Source of the DNA: Maricaulis sp.
GTDB taxonomy: Bacteria > Pseudomonadota > Alphaproteobacteria > Caulobacterales > Maricaulaceae
Direction of reading: 5' to 3'
NCBI GenBank assembly: GCA_017643585.1
Contig: JAEPND010000007.1
Coordinates: 62,001 to 126,000 of the forward strand
DNA length: 64,000 bases
Under the pieces are notes generated by a model. It did no database searches, was not told the DNA's origin, and worked only from the letters and a program-made list of their open reading frames with translations. The position numbers and the translations under genes were made by a program. Below, one piece after another: positions 16,171 to 24,306 of this stretch (the stretch's first letter is position 1; the number at the start of each line of letters is the position of its first letter).

Positions 16171-17157
16171 CTATTCCTCGGCCACGATGGCGACTATCGA
16201 CAGGTCCGGGCTGATGGCAAGGCGTGTGATGCTTGTCAGGGCAGACAGGTCGCCTGCCTCGATCCAGTTATCGCCATCCCAGTGGACCAGCTGGCCGCCA
16301 GACGTGGACAGGAAGGCGACGCCATCGGTGGGCAGGCCTGCGCTGACGAAATCCTGGACCCCGTCCGGCATGGCAAAGAGCGGTGTGTCCTCTGCAGCGC
16401 GGAAATCGAGATAGTGAACCGTGTGATTGCCATCAGCATCCGCGACGGAGTGATAAACGCCGGTGCCGCGCGGATTGCGCCAGAAGGTGCGACCCGGGTT
16501 TTCCGCCATCTGGGTCACGGTCTCCGGCGTGGTCGAGCGGTCGATCAGCTGCAGGGTGAAGGGCCCGTCGCCATCCGGATCCCCCAGATAGAAGGTCGCC
16601 ACATAGCGCATGTCGGCTGAAAACTCGTAATAGCCGACCGGCGCCAGCGCGTGCGCTGCTCGCGGATCTGCATTGCCGTCATCGGCCAGATAGGCATTGC
16701 CCGCATATCCGCCCGGCGGCTGGTAGAGATAGGACAGAGCGCCTTCGGCAGGTGGAATTTTCGGCGAGTATTCGCTGGCGTCCGGCGTGTCGGTCAGCTG
16801 GGTGCTGTCGCCCGAGGCCAGGTCATGGCGCCAGATATCGGTATTGCCGTTCTCGCCGGCAGAGGTGTAGAGCACGCCGCCATCATTGGTGAAGAAGGGC
16901 TGGTTGTCATAACCCTCGCTGCCAATGCGGCCGACAGCGTCTCCCAGACTCGGCGTGTTGCCGTCCCAGTTCAACGCGTAGAGATAGATGTCCGTGCCCG
17001 GAGGCGCGGGGGGGGCGTCCTCGGCGGCATCTTCGGCCGGGGCCTCGGTTTCGGCCTCAGCGGCCTCAACCGGTGTGTCCTCTTCAGGCGTCTCGGTGTC
17101 AGGCGCGGAACAGGCGGCCAGGCCCGCCGCCAGCACAAGTGACAGGGTGATACGCAT
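16171..17157 (-). CDS. Lipoprotein with beta-propeller-like (PD40/WD40-like) repeats
   Basis: 328 aa. ATG at 17157 gives a signal peptide and lipobox LAAC (MRITLSLVLAAGLAACSA). A Glu/Ala/Pro-rich linker (residues about 22-55) is followed by repeats of the TolB type, for example DNQPFFTNDGGVLYTS, ASEYSPKIPP and YYEFSADMRYVATF. Probably a periplasm-facing lipid-anchored propeller with a binding role. The start overlaps the stop of the upstream KAS III gene (TGATG), so they share an operon. Confidence 0.82.
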   Translation of the reverse strand: MRITLSLVLAAGLAACSAPDTETPEEDTPVEAAEAETEAPAEDAAEDAPPAPPGTDIYLYALNWDGNTPSLGDAVGRIGSEGYDNQPFFTNDGGVLYTSAGENGNTDIWRHDLASGDSTQLTDTPDASEYSPKIPPAEGALSYLYQPPGGYAGNAYLADDGNADPRAAHALAPVGYYEFSADMRYVATFYLGDPDGDGPFTLQLIDRSTTPETVTQMAENPGRTFWRNPRGTGVYHSVADADGNHTVHYLDFRAAEDTPLFAMPDGVQDFVSAGLPTDGVAFLSTSGGQLVHWDGDNWIEAGDLSALTSITRLAISPDLSIVAIVAEE

Positions 17158-18272
17158 CAGCGTTTCCTCACGGCTGCAGCACCCACGCCGTAACCGGCGC
17201 CAAAGGCACACATGACACCGTTCTCACCGGCAGCCATGTCTTCGGAGTGCTGTTCGAAATTGATCACGACAGAGGAGGACGACGTATTGCCGTACTCCTG
17301 CAGGATGGCCGGGGCGTTCTCCGGTGTCCGGTCGCGCCCCAGAATGCGTTTGGCAATCATGTCGACCATGCGGATATTGGCCTGGTGCAGCCAGGTCCGG
17401 CGCACGTCTTCGGGCGCCAGATCGATTTGCTGCATCAGGGATTTCGCCACGGTGGGCGCAAACCCGACCACATCCTTGAATACCTTGTGTCCGTCCTGGT
17501 CGAGGCCCGGCTCATGGTCCGGCTGAACGGTGCGTTCGGCCTCGTTGAGGAAGCCGAAATCCGAACGCAGGGCGATGGAATACTTGTTCTGGCAATGCGT
17601 GCCGAGCACTTCCCAGCCGCCTTCGCGGCCCTCATCGGATTCCACCAGGATCGCACTGGCTGCGTCACCGAAGATGAAGTGAACATCACGGCGCGAGTGC
17701 ACATTGATACAGGTCATGATTTCCGGTGAGCAGACCAGGATACGCTTGGCCTGGCCGGACTTGATCATGCCGTTGGCGATGTGCAGGCCATAGAGCGCCG
17801 AGGCACAGGCCATGGTCAGGTCAAAGGAGAAACCGGTGGAACCGATCATGTCCTGGATTTCGCAGGCCATGCCCGGGAAATTGCGCTGCTGGGCGGACGA
17901 GGCGACGATGACACCATCCACCTCGGACCCTGCGATGCCGGCCTTATCCAGCGCCGGCGTCACGGCCTTCATGGCGCATTCGGCCTGGAAGGCGACGTCC
18001 TCGAACGGGCGCGGCTCGATGCGCGGTACTAGCGTATCGATATTCAGAATACCTGCTTTTTCGACGACGTGGCGACGCTCGATACCCGACGCGTTAACGA
18101 TGAATTCTGCCGAGGAGAGGGGAACCTCTGCCATTTCGCCTGCCGCGATGGCGGCCGCGTTATCGGCATTAAAACGCTCGGCATAGCTGTTATAGCTGGC
18201 AACGAGCTCTTCATTGGTGATGACGTCTTCAGGTACCCAAGAACCCGTCGAGCGGATGATGCTGGTCTGCAC
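17157..18272 (-). CDS. KAS III-type beta-ketoacyl synthase, paralogue 1
   Basis: 371 aa thiolase-fold condensing enzyme. The nucleophile is C156 in DLTMACASALYG, His is in TWLHQANIRM (near 296) and Asn in YGNTSSSSV, so the Cys-His-Asn triad is complete. An N-terminal insertion of about 30 residues (YAERFNADNAAAI) makes it longer than standard FabH and more like FabH homologues in secondary lipid pathways such as DarB. It probably condenses an acyl starter with malonyl-ACP. Its operon partner is the downstream lipoprotein; a paralogue lies beyond amtB. Confidence 0.87.
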   Translation of the reverse strand: MQTSIIRSTGSWVPEDVITNEELVASYNSYAERFNADNAAAIAAGEMAEVPLSSAEFIVNASGIERRHVVEKAGILNIDTLVPRIEPRPFEDVAFQAECAMKAVTPALDKAGIAGSEVDGVIVASSAQQRNFPGMACEIQDMIGSTGFSFDLTMACASALYGLHIANGMIKSGQAKRILVCSPEIMTCINVHSRRDVHFIFGDAASAILVESDEGREGGWEVLGTHCQNKYSIALRSDFGFLNEAERTVQPDHEPGLDQDGHKVFKDVVGFAPTVAKSLMQQIDLAPEDVRRTWLHQANIRMVDMIAKRILGRDRTPENAPAILQEYGNTSSSSVVINFEQHSEDMAAGENGVMCAFGAGYGVGAAAVRKR

Positions 18273-18429
18273 GTGAATGCCCTGCTTGTTACACTTGTCG
18301 GCAGCCTAACGAATGCTAATCGCTAATCAATGCATCGCAGCATCGCGGCGAAAAAATTTCATCTTGCTCCAATTTGCGGCAAGTCTGCCCAAGTTTGCAG
18401 CGAACTTCCGATAAAACAGAAAAAATCCT

Positions 18430-18443
18430 GTCGAAGATTCGAC
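18430..18443. promoter_or_regulatory. Inverted repeat upstream of amtB
   Basis: GTCGAA-GA-TTCGAC, perfect 6-bp arms, 59 bases before the amtB start; it contains a GATTC (GANTC-type) methylation site. Possible operator; no protein assigned. Confidence 0.3.
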
Positions 18444-18501
18444 GGGCGGCGGCGCTCATCCCTAGTTTTTGTGCAACGCAAAAAAGCGGGAGGTCACCCC
18501 A

Positions 18502-19725
18502 ATGGAACAGATCGCACCGGATAGCGGCAATGTCGCATGGATCCTTACTTCAACAGCTCTCGTCTTGCTGATGACGCTGCCGGGACTGGCATTATTCTAT
18601 GCCGGCATGGTGCGACGCATGAATGTGCTGTCGACGATGATGCAGAGCTATGGCGCTGCAGCTGTCGTGACGCTGGTCTGGGCTGTGCTGGCCTATTCGC
18701 TCGCCTTTACGGACGGGGGAGCGCTCAACAGTTTTGTCGGGGGGCTGGACCGGGTTTTCCTGGCCGGGGTGACGCCGGAGACGGTGTCGGGGGACCTGCC
18801 CGAAAACCTGTTCTTCATGTTCCAGCTGACGTTCGCGATCATCACCGTCGCAATCATCGCCGGCGCCGCTGTTGAGCGTATCCGTTTTTCTGCCTTCCTG
18901 ATCTTTGGCGCCGTGTGGATGGTGCTGGTCTATGCCCCCATCTGTCACTGGGTCTGGGGCGGTGGTTTCCTGGGTGAAGCGGGCGTGCTCGACTTTGCCG
19001 GTGGTGCCGTCGTGCACATCAATGCCGGTGTGGCCGGGCTGGTGCTGGCGAAATTCCTCGGACCGCGCCGCGGCTATCCCGGCGGATCGATGATGCCGGA
19101 CAATCTGGTGCTGACGCTGATTGGTGCGGGCATGCTGTGGGTGGGCTGGTTTGGCTTCAATGGTGGCTCGGCGCTGGGGGCCAATGGCGGTGCAGCGCAC
19201 GCCATGGTCACAACCCAGCTGGCGACCGCGTCTGCTGTCGTCACCTGGATGGCACTGGAATGGGTATTGCGCGGCAAGGCTAGCGCCCTGGGCGCAGCGT
19301 CGGGTGCCGTGGCCGGACTGGTAGCGATCACCCCGGCGGCCGGTTTTGTTCCGGCCTGGGCCAGCTTCTTCGTCGGTATCGGCGGTGCACTGGGCGCCTA
19401 TTACGGTGTCACCGGGCTCAAGCGCCTGCTGAAAATCGATGACAGCCTGGATGCGTTCGGTCTGCACGGCGTGGGCGGCCTCGTGGGCGCAGTCCTGACC
19501 GGCGTGTTCGCGGTCGAGGCGATTGGCGGCGCACCGGGCGCGATCGAAGGCAATCTGATGCAGGTCTGGACGCAGACCTGGGGGGCGCTGGCGGCGGCTG
19601 TCTATTGCGCCGTGGTCACCACCATCATCCTGTTCGTTCAGTCCAAGCTGATGAAATTGCGGGTCGAGGACGAGGAAGAGATCAAGGGTCTCGACACCTC
19701 CCTGCACGGGGAGTCGGTCAACTGA
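18502..19725 (+). CDS. amtB: Ammonium transporter (Amt family)
   Basis: 407 aa channel of the AmtB/Rh family with about 11 helices and no cleaved signal. Start at 18502 is fixed by GGGAGGTCACCCC. Conserved features: PGLALFYAGMVRRMN (25-40), GAAVERIRFSAF, the pore His pair at about H172 (VVHINAGVAGL) and about H320 (FGLHGVGGLVG). A GlnK gene would normally follow but none is present here. Unusually it is bracketed by two KAS III paralogues on the other strand. Confidence 0.96.
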   Translation: MEQIAPDSGNVAWILTSTALVLLMTLPGLALFYAGMVRRMNVLSTMMQSYGAAAVVTLVWAVLAYSLAFTDGGALNSFVGGLDRVFLAGVTPETVSGDLPENLFFMFQLTFAIITVAIIAGAAVERIRFSAFLIFGAVWMVLVYAPICHWVWGGGFLGEAGVLDFAGGAVVHINAGVAGLVLAKFLGPRRGYPGGSMMPDNLVLTLIGAGMLWVGWFGFNGGSALGANGGAAHAMVTTQLATASAVVTWMALEWVLRGKASALGAASGAVAGLVAITPAAGFVPAWASFFVGIGGALGAYYGVTGLKRLLKIDDSLDAFGLHGVGGLVGAVLTGVFAVEAIGGAPGAIEGNLMQVWTQTWGALAAAVYCAVVTTIILFVQSKLMKLRVEDEEEIKGLDTSLHGESVN

Positions 19726-19784
19726 CCGAGCCCCGCCCAAGTTTCGCGTCTAAACCACTCCTCCCCGGTTTGAGACGTTTAACT

Positions 19785-19818
19785 GGCCCGGTAGCAAACG
19801 CCACCGGGCCTCTTTTTT
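19785..19818 (+). terminator. Intrinsic terminator after amtB
   Basis: Perfect 8-bp stem GGCCCGGT/ACCGGGCC (19785-19792 with 19803-19810), ten-base loop, followed by TCTTTTTT. Confidence 0.92.
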
Positions 19819-19820
19819 GC

Positions 19821-19901
19821 TTAGAAGGCGGACAGGACGATGATGAAGGCGAGCGCCACCAGGGCGTTGAAGATCTTGGACAGGACTTCCAGTTCACGCA
19901 T
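19821..19901 (-). CDS. 26-aa small membrane peptide with a strong ribosome site
   Basis: The frame starts MRELEVLSKIFNALVALAF and ends IIVLSAF: an amphipathic/charged head of about nine residues, then one hydrophobic helix. A consensus GGAGGT lies seven bases before the ATG (GGAGGTAATTGC). It ends three bases from the amtB terminator and is convergent to amtB. The ribosome site and hydrophobic composition make it more credible than most short frames. Function unknown. Confidence 0.62.
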   Translation of the reverse strand: MRELEVLSKIFNALVALAFIIVLSAF

Positions 19902-20011
19902 GCAATTACCTCCGTTTTGAACAGGGTAAATCTAGCATTTCAGGGTGACAGAAACGGTCGTCCGCCCGTGGCGCACAACGACATTCTTCCGCCCTGTCGA
20001 CTGTGGAATGG

Positions 20012-21127
20012 TCAGCGTTTTTGCAGGTAGATCGAACCGGCGGAATAGCCAGCGCCAAAGGAGCAGATCAGGCCTTTTTCGCCGGGCTGGAAATCATCAT
20101 TGTGACGGTGGAAGGCCACCAGGGAGCCGGCTCCGGCAATATTGGCGAACTCGTCCAGCACGACCGGCGCTTCGTGCGGCTCGAAATCGCGGTCGAAGAC
20201 CTTGCGCGCAATCATCTGGTTCATGTTGATATTGGCCTGGTGCAGCCACAGGCGTTTCATGTCCGCTGCGGTCAGGTCCTGCTTGGCCAGGTCGCCGAGG
20301 ATCATCTCGATGACCATCGGGCAGACTTCCTTGAAGACCTTGCGACCTTCTTGCACGAAATAGCGGTCCTCGAACTCCGGCTCGGGGTCTTCCGAGGCAT
20401 TCAGGAAGCCGAAATTCGAGCGGATATTGTTGGAGAACTTGGTCATCATGCGGGTCGTCATGACGTCCCAGCCACCATCTCCGGCCATGTCCTCGGCCTC
20501 GATCAGCACCGCCACGGCGACATCGCCAAAGATGAAATGACTGTCGCGGTCACGGAAATTGAGCTGCGGCGTGGTGATTTCCGGTGTGACGACCAGAACC
20601 GACCGGGCCATGCCGGTCTTGATCATGTTGATCGCCGAGATCATGCCGAACGTGCCGGATGAACACGCCACCGACATGTCGTAGCCAAAGCCCTCGATGC
20701 CCAGCGCCTGCTGGATCTCGATGGCGATACACGGATAGGTGCGCTGCATGGAGGTGGCGGAACAGATCACCGCATCGACGTCGGATGCATCCCGTCCAGC
20801 CGCTTCCAGCGCCTCGCGTGCGGCGGCCACCCCGGCCTCGGCCATCAGGCAAATCTCGTCATCCGGGCGCGGGGCGATGCGCGGGCGCATGCGATCCACA
20901 TCCAGCACACCCGCCTTGTCGATCGTGTAGCGCGACTTGATGCCGGACGCTTTTTCGATGAAGGCGGTGGAGGAGGGGTTCAGCGGCTCGACTGATCCGC
21001 GCTCAATGGCAACGGCGTTATCTGCGTTGAACTTCTCGACATAAGCGTTGAAGCATTCCACGAGCTCCTCGTTCGAGACAGTCTCGTCCGGCGTCCACAG
21101 GCCGGTGGAACGGATAACGGCATTCAT
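20012..21127 (-). CDS. KAS III-type beta-ketoacyl synthase, paralogue 2
   Basis: 371 aa, same length and layout as the synthase at 17157-18272, including the NADNA(V/A)AI insertion near residues 35-42. Nucleophile C155 in DMSVACSSGTFG, His in LWLHQANINMNQ, Asn in EFANIAGAGSLV. All three catalytic residues are present. The two clearly derive from one gene but have diverged, so different acyl substrates are likely. No neighbouring acyl carrier protein or reductase was found. Confidence 0.87.
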   Translation of the reverse strand: MNAVIRSTGLWTPDETVSNEELVECFNAYVEKFNADNAVAIERGSVEPLNPSSTAFIEKASGIKSRYTIDKAGVLDVDRMRPRIAPRPDDEICLMAEAGVAAAREALEAAGRDASDVDAVICSATSMQRTYPCIAIEIQQALGIEGFGYDMSVACSSGTFGMISAINMIKTGMARSVLVVTPEITTPQLNFRDRDSHFIFGDVAVAVLIEAEDMAGDGGWDVMTTRMMTKFSNNIRSNFGFLNASEDPEPEFEDRYFVQEGRKVFKEVCPMVIEMILGDLAKQDLTAADMKRLWLHQANINMNQMIARKVFDRDFEPHEAPVVLDEFANIAGAGSLVAFHRHNDDFQPGEKGLICSFGAGYSAGSIYLQKR

Positions 21128-21227
21128 GGCGCTTACTCCAACGCAATCACGGTCAGCGGAACCTAGTGAGATTGTCGCGAGCCGTCACCTGCGAAGCTGC
21201 GATTGGGGCGAGAGGTGCCGGCTGGTG

Positions 21228-21560
21228 CTATGTTGGAAGTCTGCGCAGGAGGAACGGGAACAACCAGACCGACAGGAGTGTAAGGGCTGATGCCCTGATG
21301 AAGGTCTCACCGCGTTGCATCAGCCAGTGGCACAGATAGCCCGCCAGCGCGAAGAATGTCATGCCTGCAGCGATCAAGGCCCAACCAAAACCGGTGAATG
21401 CGAGAAGCGTCAGTCCGACAGAACCGGCGGCCAACCAGGAGATCGTGGGTGCGAGGCCCAGACGAGAGACGCGGAGGGTGGCGAAGGCAAGCGGGAACAA
21501 GGTCAGTAGCCATAAACCAAGCTGCTCGACCCGTCCAGCGATCAGGGTTTCTGATGGCAT
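21228..21560 (-). CDS. Small multi-helix membrane protein
   Basis: 110 aa from ATG at 21560 (MPSETLIAGRVEQLG); a GTG nine bases upstream is possible. About four hydrophobic segments, no polar motif that suggests a function. It stands alone between the KAS III gene and a small lipoprotein on the same strand. Not recognised. Confidence 0.5.
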   Translation of the reverse strand: MPSETLIAGRVEQLGLWLLTLFPLAFATLRVSRLGLAPTISWLAAGSVGLTLLAFTGFGWALIAAGMTFFALAGYLCHWLMQRGETFIRASALTLLSVWLFPFLLRRLPT

Positions 21561-21625
21561 CAGGACCACAACACTCAGACGGAAAAAGCGATCCAGCTCA
21601 GATAATAGGCGCGGACCATGTAGCT

Positions 21626-21856
21626 TTAGTCCTCAATGCGGTGACGTGGCTGGACGCGGTCATGGCCGGTTTCCTCCGGGCAGATCCATTCCCCCGGCGC
21701 GGTTGCGTCATGAGGGCCCGCAGGGTGGCAGTCACCTGCACCAAGTTCGCCTGCCGTTGGCAGGTCGTCGCGATCAAGGTCGTCAAACACGGCACAGCCG
21801 GCCGTCACGGCGGCGGCACATACCGTAAGCGCAATGCGCGAAATCCAGGTTTTCAT
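21626..21856 (-). CDS. Small lipoprotein
   Basis: 76 aa. N-terminus MKTWISRIALTVCAAAV then a lipobox TAGC gives a clear lipoprotein signal. The mature part is only about 55 residues, acidic, with two further Cys (GDCHPAG and EWICPEE). Function unknown. It lies 27 bases before the tag gene on the other side of tag's stop, in the same direction, so it may be the last gene of the ygfZ-tag transcript. Confidence 0.7.
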   Translation of the reverse strand: MKTWISRIALTVCAAAVTAGCAVFDDLDRDDLPTAGELGAGDCHPAGPHDATAPGEWICPEETGHDRVQPRHRIED

Positions 21857-21883
21857 CTGTTCGGTCCCTCGTTGACAGATCGA

Positions 21884-22465
21884 TCAGCCCCGCACGAAAG
21901 CTTGCACCTCGCGATGGCGCGGGCAAGTGATTTCATGGTCATTGACCATGCCGACGGCCTGCATGAAGGCATAGACGATGACCGGGCCCGCGAACTTGAA
22001 ACCGCGCTGTTTGAGGTCCTTGGAAATGCGCTCGCTCAAGGCGGTCTTGGCGGGGATCTCAGCCATGTTTCGGAACTGGTTCTGGATCGGCGTGCCGTCG
22101 ACGAAATCCCAGAGATAGTCCGAGAAATCCAGACCCGCCTCGCGCATGGCCAGATAGGCTTTCGCATTGCCGATTGTCGCCTCGATCTTGGCCCGGGAGC
22201 GAATGATACCGGCATCGCCTAGCAGGGTTTTGATCTTCGCCTCGTCATACCGGGCGATGATCTCCGGATCGAAACCGTCAAAGGCCGAGCGGAAATTCTC
22301 GCGCTTGCGCAGGATGGTGATCCAGGACAGCCCGGCCTGGAAACCGTCCAGGATCAGCTTTTCCCACAGCGCCCGGCTTTCATATTCCGTCACCCCCCAT
22401 TCGGTGTCGTGATATTCGGCATAGATCGGATCGGGCGTGTTCACCCAGGCACAGCGGTTTTGCAT
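21884..22465 (-). CDS. tag: DNA-3-methyladenine glycosylase I (Tag)
   Basis: 193 aa, normal length. Removes 3-methyladenine from alkylated DNA. Opens with the zinc-site and substrate segment RCAWVNTPDPIYAEYHDTEWG and has ILDGFQAGLSWITILRKRENFR and KFAGPVIVYAFMQAVGMVNDH, all typical. The start overlaps the ygfZ stop (TGATG), indicating co-translation with ygfZ. Confidence 0.96.
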   Translation of the reverse strand: MQNRCAWVNTPDPIYAEYHDTEWGVTEYESRALWEKLILDGFQAGLSWITILRKRENFRSAFDGFDPEIIARYDEAKIKTLLGDAGIIRSRAKIEATIGNAKAYLAMREAGLDFSDYLWDFVDGTPIQNQFRNMAEIPAKTALSERISKDLKQRGFKFAGPVIVYAFMQAVGMVNDHEITCPRHREVQAFVRG

Positions 22466-23277
22466 CAGATGCGTTCCGCCGCCGGTTCCGGCTTGAGTGC
22501 GTCGGGAACGGTCGTCGAGGCGGTGATATCCCCGCCTGTCAGTGGCGCGTCCGCCTTTTCCAGCTTGTCCAGGCGCACCAGGGCGATCGCCCGGTTCTCG
22601 TGGCTGGAGGTGATCTCGCCCACGCCGGTTTCTCCGGCCTGGAGCGACGTGCCGGCGGGAGGCGCTTCCCCGTCAAAGGTTACAGCGAGCGAGCGCTTGC
22701 GGATGGTGCCGCGACGTTTCATGCGGGAGACGACTTCCTGGCCAATGAAACAGCCCTTGGTCCAGCCGACGCCGCCAAAAACGTCCACGTTCACATCGGT
22801 CGGGAACACTTCGGCCTCGCCATAATCGCGGCCAAAGGCGGGGATGCCGGCTGGAACCTCAATCGCGTCGAGCGGACGCTCGTCGTGGTCGGCATCGCTC
22901 ACCGCCCGCCAGAGCTGGCCGGGCAGGCGTGGATCCTCGCTGGCACCCTCGAAGGCGGCGGTGGACCAGAGCGCGTGCAGGGCGGTCTCGTGCGACAGGG
23001 TCACATCGGCTTTGAGTCGATACATCGTCAGGCGCTTGAGCAGGGCTGCACCGGCGCTTTCGGCGACGTCGATATCAATCCCGTTGTCGCGGGAGAACAT
23101 CATGAAATCGCAGATGATCTTGCCCTGGGGCGTCAGCAGGGCGCCGGGGCGGACCGTGCCGATCGGGAAATTCTCGACATCGGCGGTGATCACGCGCTGC
23201 AGCAGGGCGCGGGTATCGGGGCCCACAAGGCGCAGGATGGTGCGGTTGGGCAGTTGAAAAATGGCATCACGGGTCAT
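22465..23277 (-). CDS. ygfZ: Folate-binding YgfZ/CAF17-like protein
   Basis: 270 aa GcvT-fold protein that uses tetrahydrofolate to support maintenance or repair of certain Fe-S enzymes. The signature KGCFIGQEVVSRM is intact near residues 178-190 with the redox Cys. N-terminal ILRLVGPDTRALLQRVITADV and LTPQGKIICDFM are typical. Coupled to tag downstream. Divergent from the GT9 gene with 66 bases between. Confidence 0.93.
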   Translation of the reverse strand: MTRDAIFQLPNRTILRLVGPDTRALLQRVITADVENFPIGTVRPGALLTPQGKIICDFMMFSRDNGIDIDVAESAGAALLKRLTMYRLKADVTLSHETALHALWSTAAFEGASEDPRLPGQLWRAVSDADHDERPLDAIEVPAGIPAFGRDYGEAEVFPTDVNVDVFGGVGWTKGCFIGQEVVSRMKRRGTIRKRSLAVTFDGEAPPAGTSLQAGETGVGEITSSHENRAIALVRLDKLEKADAPLTGGDITASTTVPDALKPEPAAERI

Positions 23278-23343
23278 GCCTTAGCATATGGCATTGCAGC
23301 GCTGGCTGGCCAAGAGGGGCGGTGCGGGTTATCCCCGGCGCCC

Positions 23344-24306
23344 ATGGAACGCGTGCTTTTCATCACTTCGACCCGGATCGGCGATGCCGTGATCAATTCC
23401 GGCATCCTGCAGCATTTGCTCGAGACCCGCCCCGAGGCGCGTTTCACGATTGCCTGTGGCCCGCTGGCCGAGCCGCTGTTCCGCGCCCTGCCTCGCCTGG
23501 ACGAGATCATCGTCATGGCCAAGAAAAAGGGCGGTGGTCACTGGATGGACCTGTGGCAGCGCACGGTCAAAAAGCGCTGGGACCTGGTGGTGGATATCCG
23601 GGGCTCGGGCACCAGCTATTTCCTCTGGACGAAAAAGCGCCGCATCCTCAAGCGCCCGGAAACTCCGATCAACAAGGTCGAGGAAGCGGCCTCCATCCTG
23701 CGCCTGGACGATGTTCCGGACCCGACGCTCTATGTGTCCGAGGAAGGCCGACGGCGCGCGCTGGACACGCTGGACGACAAACAGCCCTGGCTGGCCGTTT
23801 GCCCATCCGCGTCGGCGCCCTACAAGGTCTGGCCGGGCGATCGTTTTGGTGAACTGCTCAAACGCCTGATCGCAGCGGACGGCCCGATGGCCGGCGCGAA
23901 AGTCGCGATATTCGGCGGGCCAGGCGATCATGACGCCGCCACGCCTATCCTCGATGCGCTGGACAGCGACCAGGTGCTCGATCTGACCGGCAAGCTGGCG
24001 CTGGACGATGTGGCGGCCTGCCTGCACCGTCCGCGTCTCTATATCGGCAATGACAGCGGGCTGATGCACATCTCTGCTGCGGCCGGGACCCCGACGCTGG
24101 GGTTGATGGGACCCACAGACGACCGGCTCTACGGGCCCTGGGGTGACAACACCGCGGTGGTGCGCGGTGCCACCTCGTTTGAAGAACATTATGCGCGTTT
24201 CAAGGACAAGCGGCGCTTCCAGCCGGAAAGCCTGATGCTCGACCTCGACGTCGAGGCGGCGTATGAAGCCGCCATATCTCTCTTGCAAAGGACAGAAAAA
24301 CGATGA
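23344..24306 (+). CDS. Glycosyltransferase family 9 (heptosyltransferase-like)
   Basis: 320 aa cytoplasmic GT-B enzyme. It starts with VLFITSTRIGDAVINSGIL, the usual N-terminal GT9 pattern, and carries the donor-site block YIGNDSGLMHISAAAGTP then LMGPTD near residues 235-262. Heptosyltransferases transfer ADP-heptose to the LPS inner core; no other LPS gene is next to it, so the acceptor is open. The ATG at 23344 is preferred over a long upstream extension that would cover ygfZ. ATGA overlap with the next gene. Confidence 0.88.
   Translation: MERVLFITSTRIGDAVINSGILQHLLETRPEARFTIACGPLAEPLFRALPRLDEIIVMAKKKGGGHWMDLWQRTVKKRWDLVVDIRGSGTSYFLWTKKRRILKRPETPINKVEEAASILRLDDVPDPTLYVSEEGRRRALDTLDDKQPWLAVCPSASAPYKVWPGDRFGELLKRLIAADGPMAGAKVAIFGGPGDHDAATPILDALDSDQVLDLTGKLALDDVAACLHRPRLYIGNDSGLMHISAAAGTPTLGLMGPTDDRLYGPWGDNTAVVRGATSFEEHYARFKDKRRFQPESLMLDLDVEAAYEAAISLLQRTEKR

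Noticed and set aside
18360..18490. Possible sigma-54 promoter before amtB
   Set aside because: TTTGC occurs, but no GG-N10-GC pair with proper spacing was found on the plus strand.
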